Source of the DNA: Pseudomonadota bacterium
GTDB lineage: Bacteria > Pseudomonadota > Gammaproteobacteria > Steroidobacterales > Steroidobacteraceae
DNA length: 64,000 bases
Assembly: GCA_021808195.1 (NCBI GenBank)
Contig: JAKBCE010000004.1
Location: 140,300 to 204,299, forward strand
Direction: 5' to 3'
Shown here piece by piece: positions 1-8,595 of this stretch. The translations under genes were made by a program, and so were the position numbers. The first letter of the stretch is position 1, and each line of letters opens with the position of its first letter. The notes under the pieces are model-generated. The model had not been told where the DNA came from, made no database searches, and worked only from the letters and a program-made list of their open reading frames with translations.

Positions 1-183
1 CCGCAGGTCGATGGTCAGTGCGCCGCGATTCATCATCTGAATGGCTTCCTGGGGCGAGACGGACGCGAAACTCTCCGTCCGTGCCCGAATCTCAACCAGG
101 ACCGCGAGCGCCGCCACGACTGCTGTCGCGGTGACGAGCCAGGGATGCAGATGGATATATTGAGAAAGATGATCCGTGAACAC
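1..183 (-). CDS. Rhodanese-like protein with N-terminal membrane anchor (YibN-like), 5' part only
   Basis: Reading leftward from a GTG at 183-181 there are 61 codons without a stop to the window edge. The product starts with a short polar segment, then a hydrophobic stretch (about residues 15-30, WLVTATAVVAALAVLV), then SPQEAIQMMNRGALTIDLR. That last part matches the start of a rhodanese fold, where the D-L/V-R strand precedes the active loop. An anchor followed by a rhodanese domain is the layout of E. coli YibN. In E. coli, yibN is divergent from the gpmM-envC unit, and here the neighbour on the other strand is envC, which supports the call. The catalytic Cys lies beyond the window, so activity cannot be judged. 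Confidence 0.7.
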   Translation of the reverse strand, partial: MFTDHLSQYIHLHPWLVTATAVVAALAVLVEIRARTESFASVSPQEAIQMMNRGALTIDLR

Positions 184-238
184 AGGGGTGCGAGAAGATC
201 GTATCGGCCGCCAAAAGGTCGCGCATTATAGCGCCCCT

Positions 239-1435
239 ATGCGATCCGGCATGTCCCTAAAACCCATGGGGTTCGGCGCGCGGATATTCATGGCTACGGT
301 CGTGCTTGTGCTCTGGCCTGCCATGCCGGCGACCGCGCGGGTGTCTCCCCAGGTCGCGGCCCGCCGGACCCAGGAACGCCTGCACGTGGTGCAGGCACAG
401 ATCGCGCGGGTGGCCCGCCAGGTCGAGCAGTCGCGGCTCGAGCAGAGCCGCTTGACGCAGGCGCTGCGATCCACCGAGCAGTCCGCCGGCACGGCGCGCA
501 CGGCGCTGGCGAGTATTCGTCGCCAGCGCGCCGCGCTCGCCGCTCGCCGCGCGCAGCTCGCCGCACGGCAGCAGACGAGCCAGGCGGACCTGAAGCGCAC
601 TCGCCATCTGCTGCTCGGGGAGTTGCGTGCGGCCTATCTGATCGGCCGAGAGGGTCCGCTCACGTTGCTGCTCAATCAGGGCCGCCCTGGCCGCATGCAG
701 CGGATGTTCGCGTATTACAGCTACTTCGGCCGCCAGCGCGCCCACGATCTGGCGCAGATCGAGGCCGATCTGCAGCACATCGAGCAGCTCGATGGCGCGT
801 TGCGCGCCGCGGATGTGCAGCTCGAGGGGCTCGAACAGCAGCGCCAGGGGCAGCTGACGGCGCTCGAGCAGGCGAGCGCCGCCCGCCGCAAGGTGCTGGC
901 GAGCATTGCCGCGCGCACCCGCACCCGTGCCGAGCGGCTGCAGCGCCTGCGCCGCCAGCAGCAGGGTCTGCAAATCCTGCTCGCGGCGCTGCGCCGCGCC
1001 GAGGCACGTCTGCCGCACGAGCATCCTGCCCAGCGCTTCACCCGCCTGCAGGGTCATCTGCACTGGCCCGTGGTCGGTCGCCTGATGGCGCGCTTCGGTG
1101 AGCCGCGTGCCGGCGGTCTGCGCTGGGACGGCGATCTCATCGCCACCCGGCTGGATGCGCCCGTGCACGCGGTGGCGCCGGGTCGGGTGATCTTTGCGGA
1201 TTGGCTGGCCGGCCTCGGACTGCTCATTATCATCGATCACGGCGGTGGCTATATGAGTCTCTATGGACACAACGACCATCTTTACGCGCGCGTCGGGCAG
1301 CAGGTCGCGGCCGGTCAGCTGATTGCCGCGGCGGGCAACAGCGGCGGGGCGAGCCGGCCGGAGCTGTACTTCGGGATCCGTCACGGGACCCGGCCCGTCG
1401 ATCCGCGACTGTGGCTCGAGCGGCATGCCCGCTAG
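239..1435 (+). CDS. envC: Murein hydrolase activator EnvC (coiled coil plus degenerate LytM domain)
   Basis: Periplasmic activator of the division amidases AmiA/AmiB. After a signal-peptide-like start (hydrophobic run ending near PAMPATA) comes a long Gln/Arg/Glu-rich coiled coil to about residue 260. A C-terminal M23/LytM domain follows, with HGGGYMSLYGHNDHL and a final PVDPRLWL. The zinc ligands of active M23 peptidases are not preserved: the first His-x3-Asp site reads WDGDLIATRLD, and the usual LHFE is ELYFG. A degenerate domain is expected for an EnvC that activates rather than cuts. Start uncertain: ATG at 239, 251 or 266 all leave a signal peptide, while a GTG at 176 would overlap the divergent rhodanese gene. 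A CATTAT box lies at 224-229. The gpmM gene that precedes envC in E. coli is absent. Confidence 0.85.
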   Translation: MRSGMSLKPMGFGARIFMATVVLVLWPAMPATARVSPQVAARRTQERLHVVQAQIARVARQVEQSRLEQSRLTQALRSTEQSAGTARTALASIRRQRAALAARRAQLAARQQTSQADLKRTRHLLLGELRAAYLIGREGPLTLLLNQGRPGRMQRMFAYYSYFGRQRAHDLAQIEADLQHIEQLDGALRAADVQLEGLEQQRQGQLTALEQASAARRKVLASIAARTRTRAERLQRLRRQQQGLQILLAALRRAEARLPHEHPAQRFTRLQGHLHWPVVGRLMARFGEPRAGGLRWDGDLIATRLDAPVHAVAPGRVIFADWLAGLGLLIIIDHGGGYMSLYGHNDHLYARVGQQVAAGQLIAAAGNSGGASRPELYFGIRHGTRPVDPRLWLERHAR

Positions 1436-1444
1436 ACTGTCGCC

Positions 1445-2095
1445 ATGATTGCCTGGCTCATCGATTTTGTCCTGCACCTCGACACTCACCTCACGGCCCT
1501 GCTGGTCCAGGTCGGTGCCTGGACGTACCCCATTCTGTTCGCGGTGATCTTCGCCGAGACCGGCCTGGTGGTCGCCCCGTTCCTGCCGGGCGATTCTCTG
1601 CTCTTTGGCGTCGGGGCGGTGGCCGCGGTCGATACCAGCGGCACGCTGAGCGCGCCGCTGGCCACCCTCGTGCTGGCACTCGCGGCGATCCTCGGCAACA
1701 CCGTCAATTACGGTGTGGGGCGCGTGATTGGACCGCCCGCATTCAGCGGCCGCTACCGGCTGCTGAAAGTCGATTATCTGCATCGCACGCACGCGTTCTT
1801 CGTCCGCCATGGCGGCAAGGCGATCGCGCTGTCGCGCTTCCTGCCCATCATCCGCACCTGCATGCCGTTCGTTGCTGGGGTCGGACAGATGCCCTACGGA
1901 CGCTTCCAGGGCTACAACGTCCTCGGTGGCGTCGGCTGGGTGTCGCTGTTTCTCTGGGGAGGGTATTTCTTCGGCAACGTCCCGCTCGTGAAACGCAACT
2001 TCGGTCTGGTCACCCTGATCATCATCGGGGTGTCGCTGCTGCCGGTGGCGATCGCGTTTCTGCGGCGGCACCGGGCGCATTCGCCCGCCTCATGA
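1445..2095 (+). CDS. DedA family inner-membrane protein
   Basis: A 216-aa polytopic membrane protein of the DedA/SNARE-associated family, whose members act in lipid recycling (undecaprenyl-phosphate/phospholipid flipping) and in membrane energetics. Visible family marks are the re-entrant segment ETGLVVAPFLPGDSLLFGVG, the central GNTVNYGVGR, and the conserved SRFLPIIRTCMPFVAGVG motif carrying the essential Arg residues. The C-terminus has one more membrane helix and a short basic tail. The start codon follows the envC stop by 9 bp, and a TAGACT hexamer ends 6 bp before the ATG (1433-1438), so it may have its own promoter giving a leaderless message. Which DedA paralogue group it belongs to cannot be told from sequence alone. 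Confidence 0.9.
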   Translation: MIAWLIDFVLHLDTHLTALLVQVGAWTYPILFAVIFAETGLVVAPFLPGDSLLFGVGAVAAVDTSGTLSAPLATLVLALAAILGNTVNYGVGRVIGPPAFSGRYRLLKVDYLHRTHAFFVRHGGKAIALSRFLPIIRTCMPFVAGVGQMPYGRFQGYNVLGGVGWVSLFLWGGYFFGNVPLVKRNFGLVTLIIIGVSLLPVAIAFLRRHRAHSPAS

Positions 2096-2107
2096 GCGGA
2101 TCGGCTG

Positions 2108-2284
2108 ATGAGAGCCGCTCGTGCCAAAACCCGCCGCAGCAACGAGCAGCGCAAGGGCGATGCACTGGTTGCGGCCGGGATTGCCCCGAGCCGCTTCGGC
2201 AAACGCAAGCCGGGGCAGCCGCACCGGGACCGCCAGCACGCGGCGGCTCGCGGGGAGCGCAAGCACAAGCGACCGTGGGACTGA
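2108..2284 (+). CDS. Small basic hypothetical protein (58 aa)
   Basis: An open frame of 58 codons sits in the 211-bp gap between the DedA gene and the GMC oxidoreductase gene. The product is very basic and hydrophilic (begins MRAAKAKT-like as MRAARAKTRRSNEQRKGDAL and ends KHKRPWD), with no hydrophobic segment. Its ATG is 12 bp after the dedA stop and there is only a weak GA-rich stretch upstream. It could be a nucleic-acid-binding microprotein or chance coding in G+C-rich DNA. I do not recognise a family. Confidence 0.4.
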   Translation: MRAARAKTRRSNEQRKGDALVAAGIAPSRFGKRKPGQPHRDRQHAAARGERKHKRPWD

Positions 2285-2306
2285 GCGGTGCCGCAGGGGA
2301 GGTCGC

Positions 2307-3905
2307 ATGGGTGCGGACTATGACTACATCATCGTCGGTGCCGGCTCGGCCGGCTGCGTACTGGCGCATCGGCTGAGCGCAGACCCCACGGTCCGGGTGC
2401 TGCTGCTCGAGGCCGGCGGCCGGGACAACTCCTTCCTGATTCGCATGCCGGCCGGCATCGCGCGGCTGATTGCCCCCCGAGTGAACTGGCTTTATCAGAC
2501 CGAGCCGCAGCCTACGCTGCAGAACAGGCGCCTGTTCTGGCCACGCGGCAAGACGCTGGGCGGCTCGAGCTCGATCAACGCCATGGTCTACATCCGCGGT
2601 CAGGCCCGGGACTACGATCACTGGGGCGATCTCGGCAATCCAGGCTGGAGCTATCGCGACGTGCTGCCCTACTTCCGTCGTGCCGAGCACAATGAGTCGA
2701 TTCACGACGAGTGGCACGGAGACGGCGGCCCGCTCAACGTGTGCGAACGCCGCTACACCAACCCCCTCAGTCATCAGTTCGTTGCGGCCGCCGTCGCGAG
2801 TGGTCTGCCCGCTAATGCCGACTTCAATGGTCGCGACCAGGTCGGTGCGGGTTTGTATCAGGTGACGCAGAAGGCGGGCCGCCGTTGCAGCGCGGCGGCC
2901 GCGTACCTGCATCCGATCGCCGCTCGGCCCAACCTGACCGTTCTCACCGGTGCCCAGGGGCTGCGCGTCCGGTTGCAGGGCCGCCAGGCGGTGGGGATCG
3001 ACTACGCCCGGGGAGGCGCTTGCCTGACCGCCCGTGCGCAGCGCGAAGTGCTGCTCGCCGCCGGTGCGATCAACTCCCCGCAGCTGTTGCTGCTCTCGGG
3101 TATCGGACCGGCCGAGGAGCTGCGCGCGCAGGGCCTCGCCGTGCAGCACGATCTACCCGGAGTCGGCCGTAATCTGCAGGACCACCTCGACGTCCATGTG
3201 ATCCACGCCTGCACGCAACCGATCACTCTCGATCCGCTTGCGCGCGGCTTTGGCGCGGTGCGTACTGCACTGCGTTACGCGCTCCTGCACGATGGGCCCG
3301 GCGCGAGTAATGTCGCGGAGGCCGGCGCGTTCCTGTGCTGTGACGAGCGGGCCGCGACCCCGGACGTGCAGTTGCACTTCATTCCGGCCTATGTCGTCGA
3401 CCACGGGCGCCGCAGGATGCCCGGCTATGGCATGACGCTGCACGTGTGTTATCTGCGCCCGGCCAGCCGGGGCACGATCCGCCTCGCCTCGGCCGATCCG
3501 CTGCAGGCTCCGCGCATTGACCCGGCCTATCTCAGTGTCCCGCAGGACCTCGGGCCGCTGGTTGCCGGGATTCGCCGCGCACGCGACATTTTCGCTCAGG
3601 CGCCGCTGCGCGCCGTGACCGGTGCGGAGGTGTTCCCGGGCGCCGAGCGCCGTACCGATACGCAGATCGAGGCGTTCATCCGCGCCGCGGCCGAGACCGA
3701 ATACCATCCGGTGGGCACCTGTCGCATGGGCACGGACGATATGGCCGTCGTCGACCCACAGCTGCGGGTGCGCGGTCTGGAGGGCCTGCGCGTGGTCGAT
3801 GCCTCGATCATGCCGAGCCTCGTGAGCGGCAATACCAACGCGCCCACGATCATGATCGCGGAGAAAGCCGCGGATCTGATTCTGGGCGCGGGGCCTCGGC
3901 CGTGA
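2307..3905 (+). CDS. GMC family FAD-dependent oxidoreductase (choline/alcohol dehydrogenase type)
   Basis: A 532-aa flavoprotein of the glucose-methanol-choline family, which oxidises an alcohol group. The N-terminal FAD site is intact (YDYIIVGAGSAGCVLAHRL). The GMC signature 1 region follows (WPRGKTLGGSSSINAMVYIR), and signature 2 is GAINSPQLLLLSGIGP. The C-terminal GMC domain has EYHPVGTCRMG, with the conserved His of the active site, and SGNTNAPTIMIAEKAADLI. The start at 2307 is chosen because a strong AGGGGAGG ribosome site lies just upstream (2294-2302) and because residues 1-20 form the FAD motif. The substrate is not determined: choline dehydrogenase BetA and AlkJ-type alcohol dehydrogenases share these motifs, and no betaine or alkane genes are adjacent. 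Confidence 0.88.
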   Translation: MGADYDYIIVGAGSAGCVLAHRLSADPTVRVLLLEAGGRDNSFLIRMPAGIARLIAPRVNWLYQTEPQPTLQNRRLFWPRGKTLGGSSSINAMVYIRGQARDYDHWGDLGNPGWSYRDVLPYFRRAEHNESIHDEWHGDGGPLNVCERRYTNPLSHQFVAAAVASGLPANADFNGRDQVGAGLYQVTQKAGRRCSAAAAYLHPIAARPNLTVLTGAQGLRVRLQGRQAVGIDYARGGACLTARAQREVLLAAGAINSPQLLLLSGIGPAEELRAQGLAVQHDLPGVGRNLQDHLDVHVIHACTQPITLDPLARGFGAVRTALRYALLHDGPGASNVAEAGAFLCCDERAATPDVQLHFIPAYVVDHGRRRMPGYGMTLHVCYLRPASRGTIRLASADPLQAPRIDPAYLSVPQDLGPLVAGIRRARDIFAQAPLRAVTGAEVFPGAERRTDTQIEAFIRAAAETEYHPVGTCRMGTDDMAVVDPQLRVRGLEGLRVVDASIMPSLVSGNTNAPTIMIAEKAADLILGAGPRP

Positions 3906-3942
3906 CTCCATCGGCCGCGCGCTCCCGGTAGACTGTCCGGCA

Positions 3943-4758
3943 ATGCCGACCGAACCGCTTGCTGGACGCACCATCGCGGTGCCCGAAGGGCGCGAGCTCG
4001 CGACCTTTGCCGGGCTGCTCGAGCGCCGCGGCGCGCGCGTGCTGCGCTGCCCCATGGTGTCGATCCGCGATGCCCCCGATCCGGCTCCGGTACTGGCATG
4101 GTGCCGTCAGTGTGCCGCAGGACGCCTCGATGACCTCATCCTGCTCACCGGCGAGGGGCTGCGCCGTCTGCTCGCCGCCATCGAGCAGCATCAGCCGGCG
4201 CTGCGTGCAGATTTTCTCGCCGCGCTCGCACGTGTGCGGAAAATCACGCGCGGTCCGAAGCCGGCGAAAGTATTGCGCGAGCTCGGCCTGCACACCGATC
4301 TGTCGGTCGAGGAAGCGACGACACGCGGGGTCATGGCGGCGCTGGCGGCCGGGCCGCTGACGGGGCGGCGCATCGGCGTGCAGCTCTACGGCACCGACCC
4401 GAATCGGCCGCTGGTCGATTTTCTGCAGCACGCGGGCGCGCAGGTCTCGACTGTTGCGCCCTACGTCTATGCCGATGCCGCGGATGAGAACGCGGTGCGA
4501 AGTCTGCTCGAGCAACTGCGTTCGGGCACCGTCGACGCCATTGCGTTCACCAGCTCCAAACAGCTCGAACGGCTGGTTGGCGTTGCCGGTGAGGCGGATG
4601 TGCGTGCGGCACTGCGCCACACGGTGGTGGCCACAGTCGGACCCGTTGTCGCCGATGCGCTGCGTCGTCTCGGGATCGAACCGCAGCTGACGCCGGCCGC
4701 GGCGTTCTACCTGAAGCCACTCACCACATTGCTGCAGGCTGCGCTCGGCAGCCCGTGA
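3943..4758 (+). CDS. Uroporphyrinogen-III synthase family protein (HemD-like)
   Basis: A 271-aa protein with the two similar alpha/beta halves of the HemD fold: a first half starting LAGRTIAVPEGRELATFAGL and a second starting GPLTGRRIGVQLYG. The family-typical stretch DAIAFTSSKQLERLV lies in the last third, followed by VVATVGPVVADALRRLGIEP. HemD closes hydroxymethylbilane with inversion of ring D in tetrapyrrole synthesis. The motif TRGPKPAKVLRELGL is typical of the HemD-like subgroup often found away from hemC. No other haem gene is adjacent, so a role outside the main pathway is possible. A TAGACT box at 3929-3934 ends 8 bp before the ATG. Confidence 0.7.
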   Translation: MPTEPLAGRTIAVPEGRELATFAGLLERRGARVLRCPMVSIRDAPDPAPVLAWCRQCAAGRLDDLILLTGEGLRRLLAAIEQHQPALRADFLAALARVRKITRGPKPAKVLRELGLHTDLSVEEATTRGVMAALAAGPLTGRRIGVQLYGTDPNRPLVDFLQHAGAQVSTVAPYVYADAADENAVRSLLEQLRSGTVDAIAFTSSKQLERLVGVAGEADVRAALRHTVVATVGPVVADALRRLGIEPQLTPAAAFYLKPLTTLLQAALGSP

Positions 4759-4795
4759 ACGCGGCCGCCCCGCGCCGGCCCTGCGCGAGGGCGCG

Positions 4796-7294
4796 CTACT
4801 GAGCGCCCTCGCGCAGGGCCGCGAGCGGCGGCTGGTTGAGCGTCGCACGGGTCGCGATCCAGCCGCTGGCGGCCACCAGCACGGCTCCGCCGATGATCGC
4901 GATGAGGCAGGCGGGCACATTGAACCGATACGGCAGATTCAACACCTCGCGCGTCAGATACCATGCGGCCGCGCTGGCCCCGGCGGCGCCGATCAGCCCG
5001 GAGAGGGCGCCGAGCGCGGCGAATTCCGCCAGCACGCCCTGCGTGACGGTTGCACGGCTTGCGCCCAGCGTGCGCAGCAGGGCGCTCTCGTAGCGCCGTT
5101 GCTCGCTGCTCGCCTGCACCGCGGCGAGCAGTACGGTGAGTCCCGCCAGGAGCGTGAAGACGAACACGCTCTGCACCGCGAGAATTGCCTTCTCGAGCAT
5201 CGCCCGCACGTCTCGCAGCAGATTGTCGATATCGAAGATCGACACGCTGGGGAAGCGATGCGCCACCTGCGCCAGCGAGCGTGCCTGGCGCGGCGTGAGG
5301 TAGGCGCTGGTGAGATACGTTCCGGTCTGCTTCTCGAGCAGGCCGGGCGCGAACACCAGGAAGAAGTTGGGTTTGAAGCTGTCCCAACGCACCTTGCGCA
5401 CGCTCGCGATGCGCACCGTGAAGTGATCGCCCGCAACGTCGAATGTCAGCTGCTCACCGAGGTGCAACCCCAGCCAGCGCATGAACTCGCTCGATACCGA
5501 CACCAGCGGCTGGCCGTACTCGCTTGCGCTCCACCAGCGGCCGGCGAGCAGGCGGTTCGCACTGCCGAGGGTCGCCGACCAGGTCAGATTCTGCTCTCGG
5601 GTCGCGAATCGCTCGCCACGCGGATCGGGGAAATGGATCGACTCCACCGGTCGCCCGTCGATTGCGGTCAGCCGACCGCGCAGCAGCGGCAGCATGCGCT
5701 GCGGCTGGGCGCCCTGAGCGCGCAGAAACGCCGCGAATCCCGCGCGGCTCGCCGGCGGAATATTGATGAAGAAATAGTTCGGCAGATCCGCCGGCAGCGT
5801 GCGCCGCCAGCCGCCCGTCAGATCGGTGCGCAGAATCCCGAGCAGAGCCAGTGCCATGATGCCCGTGCCGAACGCAACGACTTGCACCACGCTGTCGGTG
5901 CGCCGGCGGCCGAGATTCGCAAGGCCGTAGCGCCAGGCAATTCCGACCGTGCCGCGCAGCCGGCTGGCGAGTCGCACCAGTGCCCATCCGGCTGCACTCA
6001 GCAGAGCGATGAATCCCGCCAGGCCGATCGCCAGGCGCAGGAACAGCCCCGTCTCACCCACGATCCAATAGATGAGCAGTACCAGTAGTGCGGCGGCCGG
6101 CCCAAAGGCGAGCAGCATCGCCGCTCGGGGTGGCTCCAGGTCGCGCCGCAGGACTCGCACCGCCGGTGTGCGCGTCAGCTGCAACAGGGGCGGCAGTGCG
6201 AAGCCGCCGAGCAACGCGAGCGCCGTCGTGAAGCCGATGGCTGCGGGGGCGAGGCTCGGCGCCGGCAGACCCCCTGCGGCCAATACCCCACGCAGCGCGT
6301 GCACCAGCCAGAGCTGCGTCAACGCCCCGAGCGCACAGCCCACCGTCGCTGTCAGCAGTCCAATCGCCGTCAGCTGTGCGATTGCCAGACCCAACACGCT
6401 GCGGCGCGTCGCTCCCAGCGTCTTCAACAGCGCGACCGTATCGAGGTGGCGTGTGACGTAACGCCGCGCTGCCATCGCTACGGCGGCGGCGCACAGGAGC
6501 ACCGCGGCCAGCGCCGCCAGGTTCAGGAAGCGTTCGGCGCGCTCGAGCGCGCCGTGGATCTGCCGGCTGGCATCGGCGAGCGTGCGCAGCCGCTCGCCGG
6601 TGCCGAGGTGAGCCTGCAGCCACGAGCGAAATGCGCGCACCCGGCGCGGCGTGCCCGCGAACAGGGCGCTGTAGCGCACGCGGCTGCCGGGTTGCACAAG
6701 CTGGGTGCGCGCCACATCGGCGGCGTTCATCACCAGATCCGGGACGAGTCCGGTGAAGGTGCTGGCCTGATCCGGCCGTGAAATGAGCACCCGCCCGATC
6801 GTGAATGTGCCGGCACCGATGGTGAGACGTGAGCCGACGGCGGCGCCGAGTGCGGCGATGAGCCGCGAGTCCGCCCACACGACCCCTGACGCAGGCCTGC
6901 CGGCGATCGCTGTCCCCGGGGCGAACGGCCGTTGTGCGACGAGCACGCGGCCGCGCAGCGGATAGCCCGCCGAGACCGCATACAGGTCGGTGAGCTGACT
7001 GCGCTCGCCGTGAAATACCACACTTAACATGCCGATTGCGTAGGCGCTGCGCAGGCCGCGGTGCGCCGCCGCAGTGAAATCCGCCGCCGGTATCGGCCGC
7101 GGCGACTCCACACGCAGGTCGGCCGCGAGTATGGCGCTCGCCTGCAGCGCCACCGCGGCGCGAATCCGGCTGACGAGAAAGCCGACGCCCGAGAGCGCCC
7201 CGACGGCCACGATCAAAGCGAGCAGCAGCACGCCGAGTTCCCCGGAGCGCCACTCCCGGCCCAACAGGCGCAGCGCGAAGCGCACTGTACGCAC
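4796..7294 (-). CDS. ybbP: FtsX-family ABC transporter permease (YbbP-like)
   Basis: An 832-aa permease with an N-terminal membrane helix, a large extracytoplasmic region, and two blocks of membrane helices typical of MacB/FtsX-type permeases (about residues 255-430 and the last 130 residues). The motif LLRTLGASRATVTQGVLAEF near the C-terminus is the cytoplasmic loop that contacts the ATPase, and VALLKTLGATRRSVLGLA is its first-half copy. The GTG start at 7294 is 1 bp past the ybbA stop, so the two are translationally linked. The tesA-ybbA-ybbP cluster is conserved in gammaproteobacteria. YbbAP is a type VII ABC system thought to remove lipophilic compounds from the inner membrane for hydrolysis by TesA. 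The longer frame starting at 7354 would overlap the ATPase gene. Confidence 0.88.
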   Translation of the reverse strand: MRTVRFALRLLGREWRSGELGVLLLALIVAVGALSGVGFLVSRIRAAVALQASAILAADLRVESPRPIPAADFTAAAHRGLRSAYAIGMLSVVFHGERSQLTDLYAVSAGYPLRGRVLVAQRPFAPGTAIAGRPASGVVWADSRLIAALGAAVGSRLTIGAGTFTIGRVLISRPDQASTFTGLVPDLVMNAADVARTQLVQPGSRVRYSALFAGTPRRVRAFRSWLQAHLGTGERLRTLADASRQIHGALERAERFLNLAALAAVLLCAAAVAMAARRYVTRHLDTVALLKTLGATRRSVLGLAIAQLTAIGLLTATVGCALGALTQLWLVHALRGVLAAGGLPAPSLAPAAIGFTTALALLGGFALPPLLQLTRTPAVRVLRRDLEPPRAAMLLAFGPAAALLVLLIYWIVGETGLFLRLAIGLAGFIALLSAAGWALVRLASRLRGTVGIAWRYGLANLGRRRTDSVVQVVAFGTGIMALALLGILRTDLTGGWRRTLPADLPNYFFINIPPASRAGFAAFLRAQGAQPQRMLPLLRGRLTAIDGRPVESIHFPDPRGERFATREQNLTWSATLGSANRLLAGRWWSASEYGQPLVSVSSEFMRWLGLHLGEQLTFDVAGDHFTVRIASVRKVRWDSFKPNFFLVFAPGLLEKQTGTYLTSAYLTPRQARSLAQVAHRFPSVSIFDIDNLLRDVRAMLEKAILAVQSVFVFTLLAGLTVLLAAVQASSEQRRYESALLRTLGASRATVTQGVLAEFAALGALSGLIGAAGASAAAWYLTREVLNLPYRFNVPACLIAIIGGAVLVAASGWIATRATLNQPPLAALREGAQ

Positions 7295-7295
7295 G

Positions 7296-7988
7296 CTAGA
7301 GGATCCGGCCGGCTTCCATGCGCAGCGTGCGGGCGCAGCGTGCCGCGAGCGCATGGTCGTGGGTCACGAGGATCAGCGTGGTGCCGGCCTCGGCGTTCAG
7401 CGCGAACAGCCGCTCGATGATGTTGGCACCGGTCTGGGCATCGAGATTGCCGGTCGGTTCGTCGGCGAACAGCACCGCCGGACGGCGCACGAACGCGCGC
7501 GCCAACGCAACGCGCTGCTGCTCGCCCCCCGAGAGCTGTCGCGGGTAGTGTCCCGCGCGCTGCGCCAGACCCACATGCTCGAGCGCGGCGCGGGCTTGTG
7601 CGCCGGCGCCGGGCAGCCCCGCCAGTTCCAGCGGCAGAGCGACGTTCTCGAGCGCCGTCAGCGTCGGGATCAGATGAAAGGCCTGAAACACGAAGCCGAC
7701 GTGCTGGCCCCGCACGCGCGCCCGGCCGTCCTCATCGAGTGCGGTCAGGTCCGACCCGGCGAGCACCACCCGGCCGCGGGTCGGCAGATCCAGCCCCGCC
7801 AGCAGCGCGAGCAGCGTCGATTTGCCGGCGCCCGAGGGTCCGATCACCGCCAGCGTCTCGGCGGCCGCGATCTCGACCGACACCTCGTGCACAATAGTGA
7901 GCGGACCTGCCGGACTGTCCACTGTCTTCGTGAGGTGCTCGGCTTTGAGAACGCATTCTCGCATCGCGCCGTCTTGGCTCGCTGTCAT
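7296..7988 (-). CDS. ybbA: ABC transporter ATP-binding protein (YbbA-like)
   Basis: A 230-aa LolD/MacB-type ATPase partner of the adjacent permease. Walker A is GPSGAGKST, the Q-loop FVFQAFHLIPTLT, the signature LSGGEQQRVALARAF, Walker B VLFADEPTGNLD, and the H-loop ILVTHDHALA. Two starts are possible: ATG at 7988 or ATG at 7964. With either one, the 5' end overlaps the start region of the divergent tesA gene, so the two genes' promoters must lie inside each other's coding sequence. The stop codon sits 1 bp before the permease GTG. Confidence 0.92.
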   Translation of the reverse strand: MTASQDGAMRECVLKAEHLTKTVDSPAGPLTIVHEVSVEIAAAETLAVIGPSGAGKSTLLALLAGLDLPTRGRVVLAGSDLTALDEDGRARVRGQHVGFVFQAFHLIPTLTALENVALPLELAGLPGAGAQARAALEHVGLAQRAGHYPRQLSGGEQQRVALARAFVRRPAVLFADEPTGNLDAQTGANIIERLFALNAEAGTTLILVTHDHALAARCARTLRMEAGRIL

Positions 7989-8595
7989 GTTGGGTATCGG
8001 GCTGCTGCTCAGCACACCGCCATCCGCCTGGGCATCAGGCCGCACCATCCTGGTATTCGGCGACAGCCTCAGTGCCGCACACGGATTGCGTCCGGAGCAG
8101 GGATGGGTGGCGCTGCTGGCGAAACGCCTGCACAGCCAAGGGTACCGATACCGTATCGTCAATGCCAGCGTCAGCGGAGAGACCACCACCGGCGGGCTGC
8201 AGCGTCTGCCGCACGCGCTGCACGCCTATCACCCCGCTATCCTCATCCTCGAGCTCGGCGCGAACGACGGGTTGCGCGGCTTGCCACTTGCGCTCGCGGC
8301 GCACAATCTCGCCTCGATGGTGCGACTGGCGCGTGCCGCGCACGCGCGTGTACTGCTGCTAGGCATCGAGATTCCACCGAACTATGGACCGCGCTACACG
8401 CGTCAGTTTGCGGCGCTGTATCCGCGGCTGGCCCGGCAGTTTCACGTGCCGCTCGTACCGTTTCTGCTCGCGCACGTCGCGCTCGATCCGCGCTTGATGC
8501 AAGCCGACGGTCTGCATCCCAATGCGCGCGGCGAGCCGCGGGTGCTCGACACGGTATGGCCGTACCTGCGGCGGTTGCTCACGCGCACGCGTTGA
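7945..8595 (+). CDS. tesA: Arylesterase / multifunctional lysophospholipase-thioesterase, SGNH hydrolase
   Basis: A periplasmic SGNH/GDSL hydrolase acting on thioesters, lysophospholipids and aryl esters. The four blocks are intact: LVFGDSLSAAHGL (Ser nucleophile), SVSGETTTGG (block II Gly), LELGANDGLRG (Asn) and DGLHPNARG (Asp and His). The TTG at 7945 is preferred because GAGG at 7932-7935 gives a ribosome site and because the resulting 30-residue leader (basic start, hydrophobic core, ending PPSAWA) is a normal signal peptide. The ATG at 7987 would leave only 16 residues with no positive charge. The gene is divergent from and overlaps ybbA, the same arrangement as in E. coli. Confidence 0.87.
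   Translation: MRTHSRIAPSWLAVMLGIGLLLSTPPSAWASGRTILVFGDSLSAAHGLRPEQGWVALLAKRLHSQGYRYRIVNASVSGETTTGGLQRLPHALHAYHPAILILELGANDGLRGLPLALAAHNLASMVRLARAAHARVLLLGIEIPPNYGPRYTRQFAALYPRLARQFHVPLVPFLLAHVALDPRLMQADGLHPNARGEPRVLDTVWPYLRRLLTRTR

Noticed and set aside
257..2080. 607-codon minus-strand frame over envC and dedA
   Set aside because: Low-complexity Arg/Gln/Glu-rich translation, no domains; shadow of two recognised genes.
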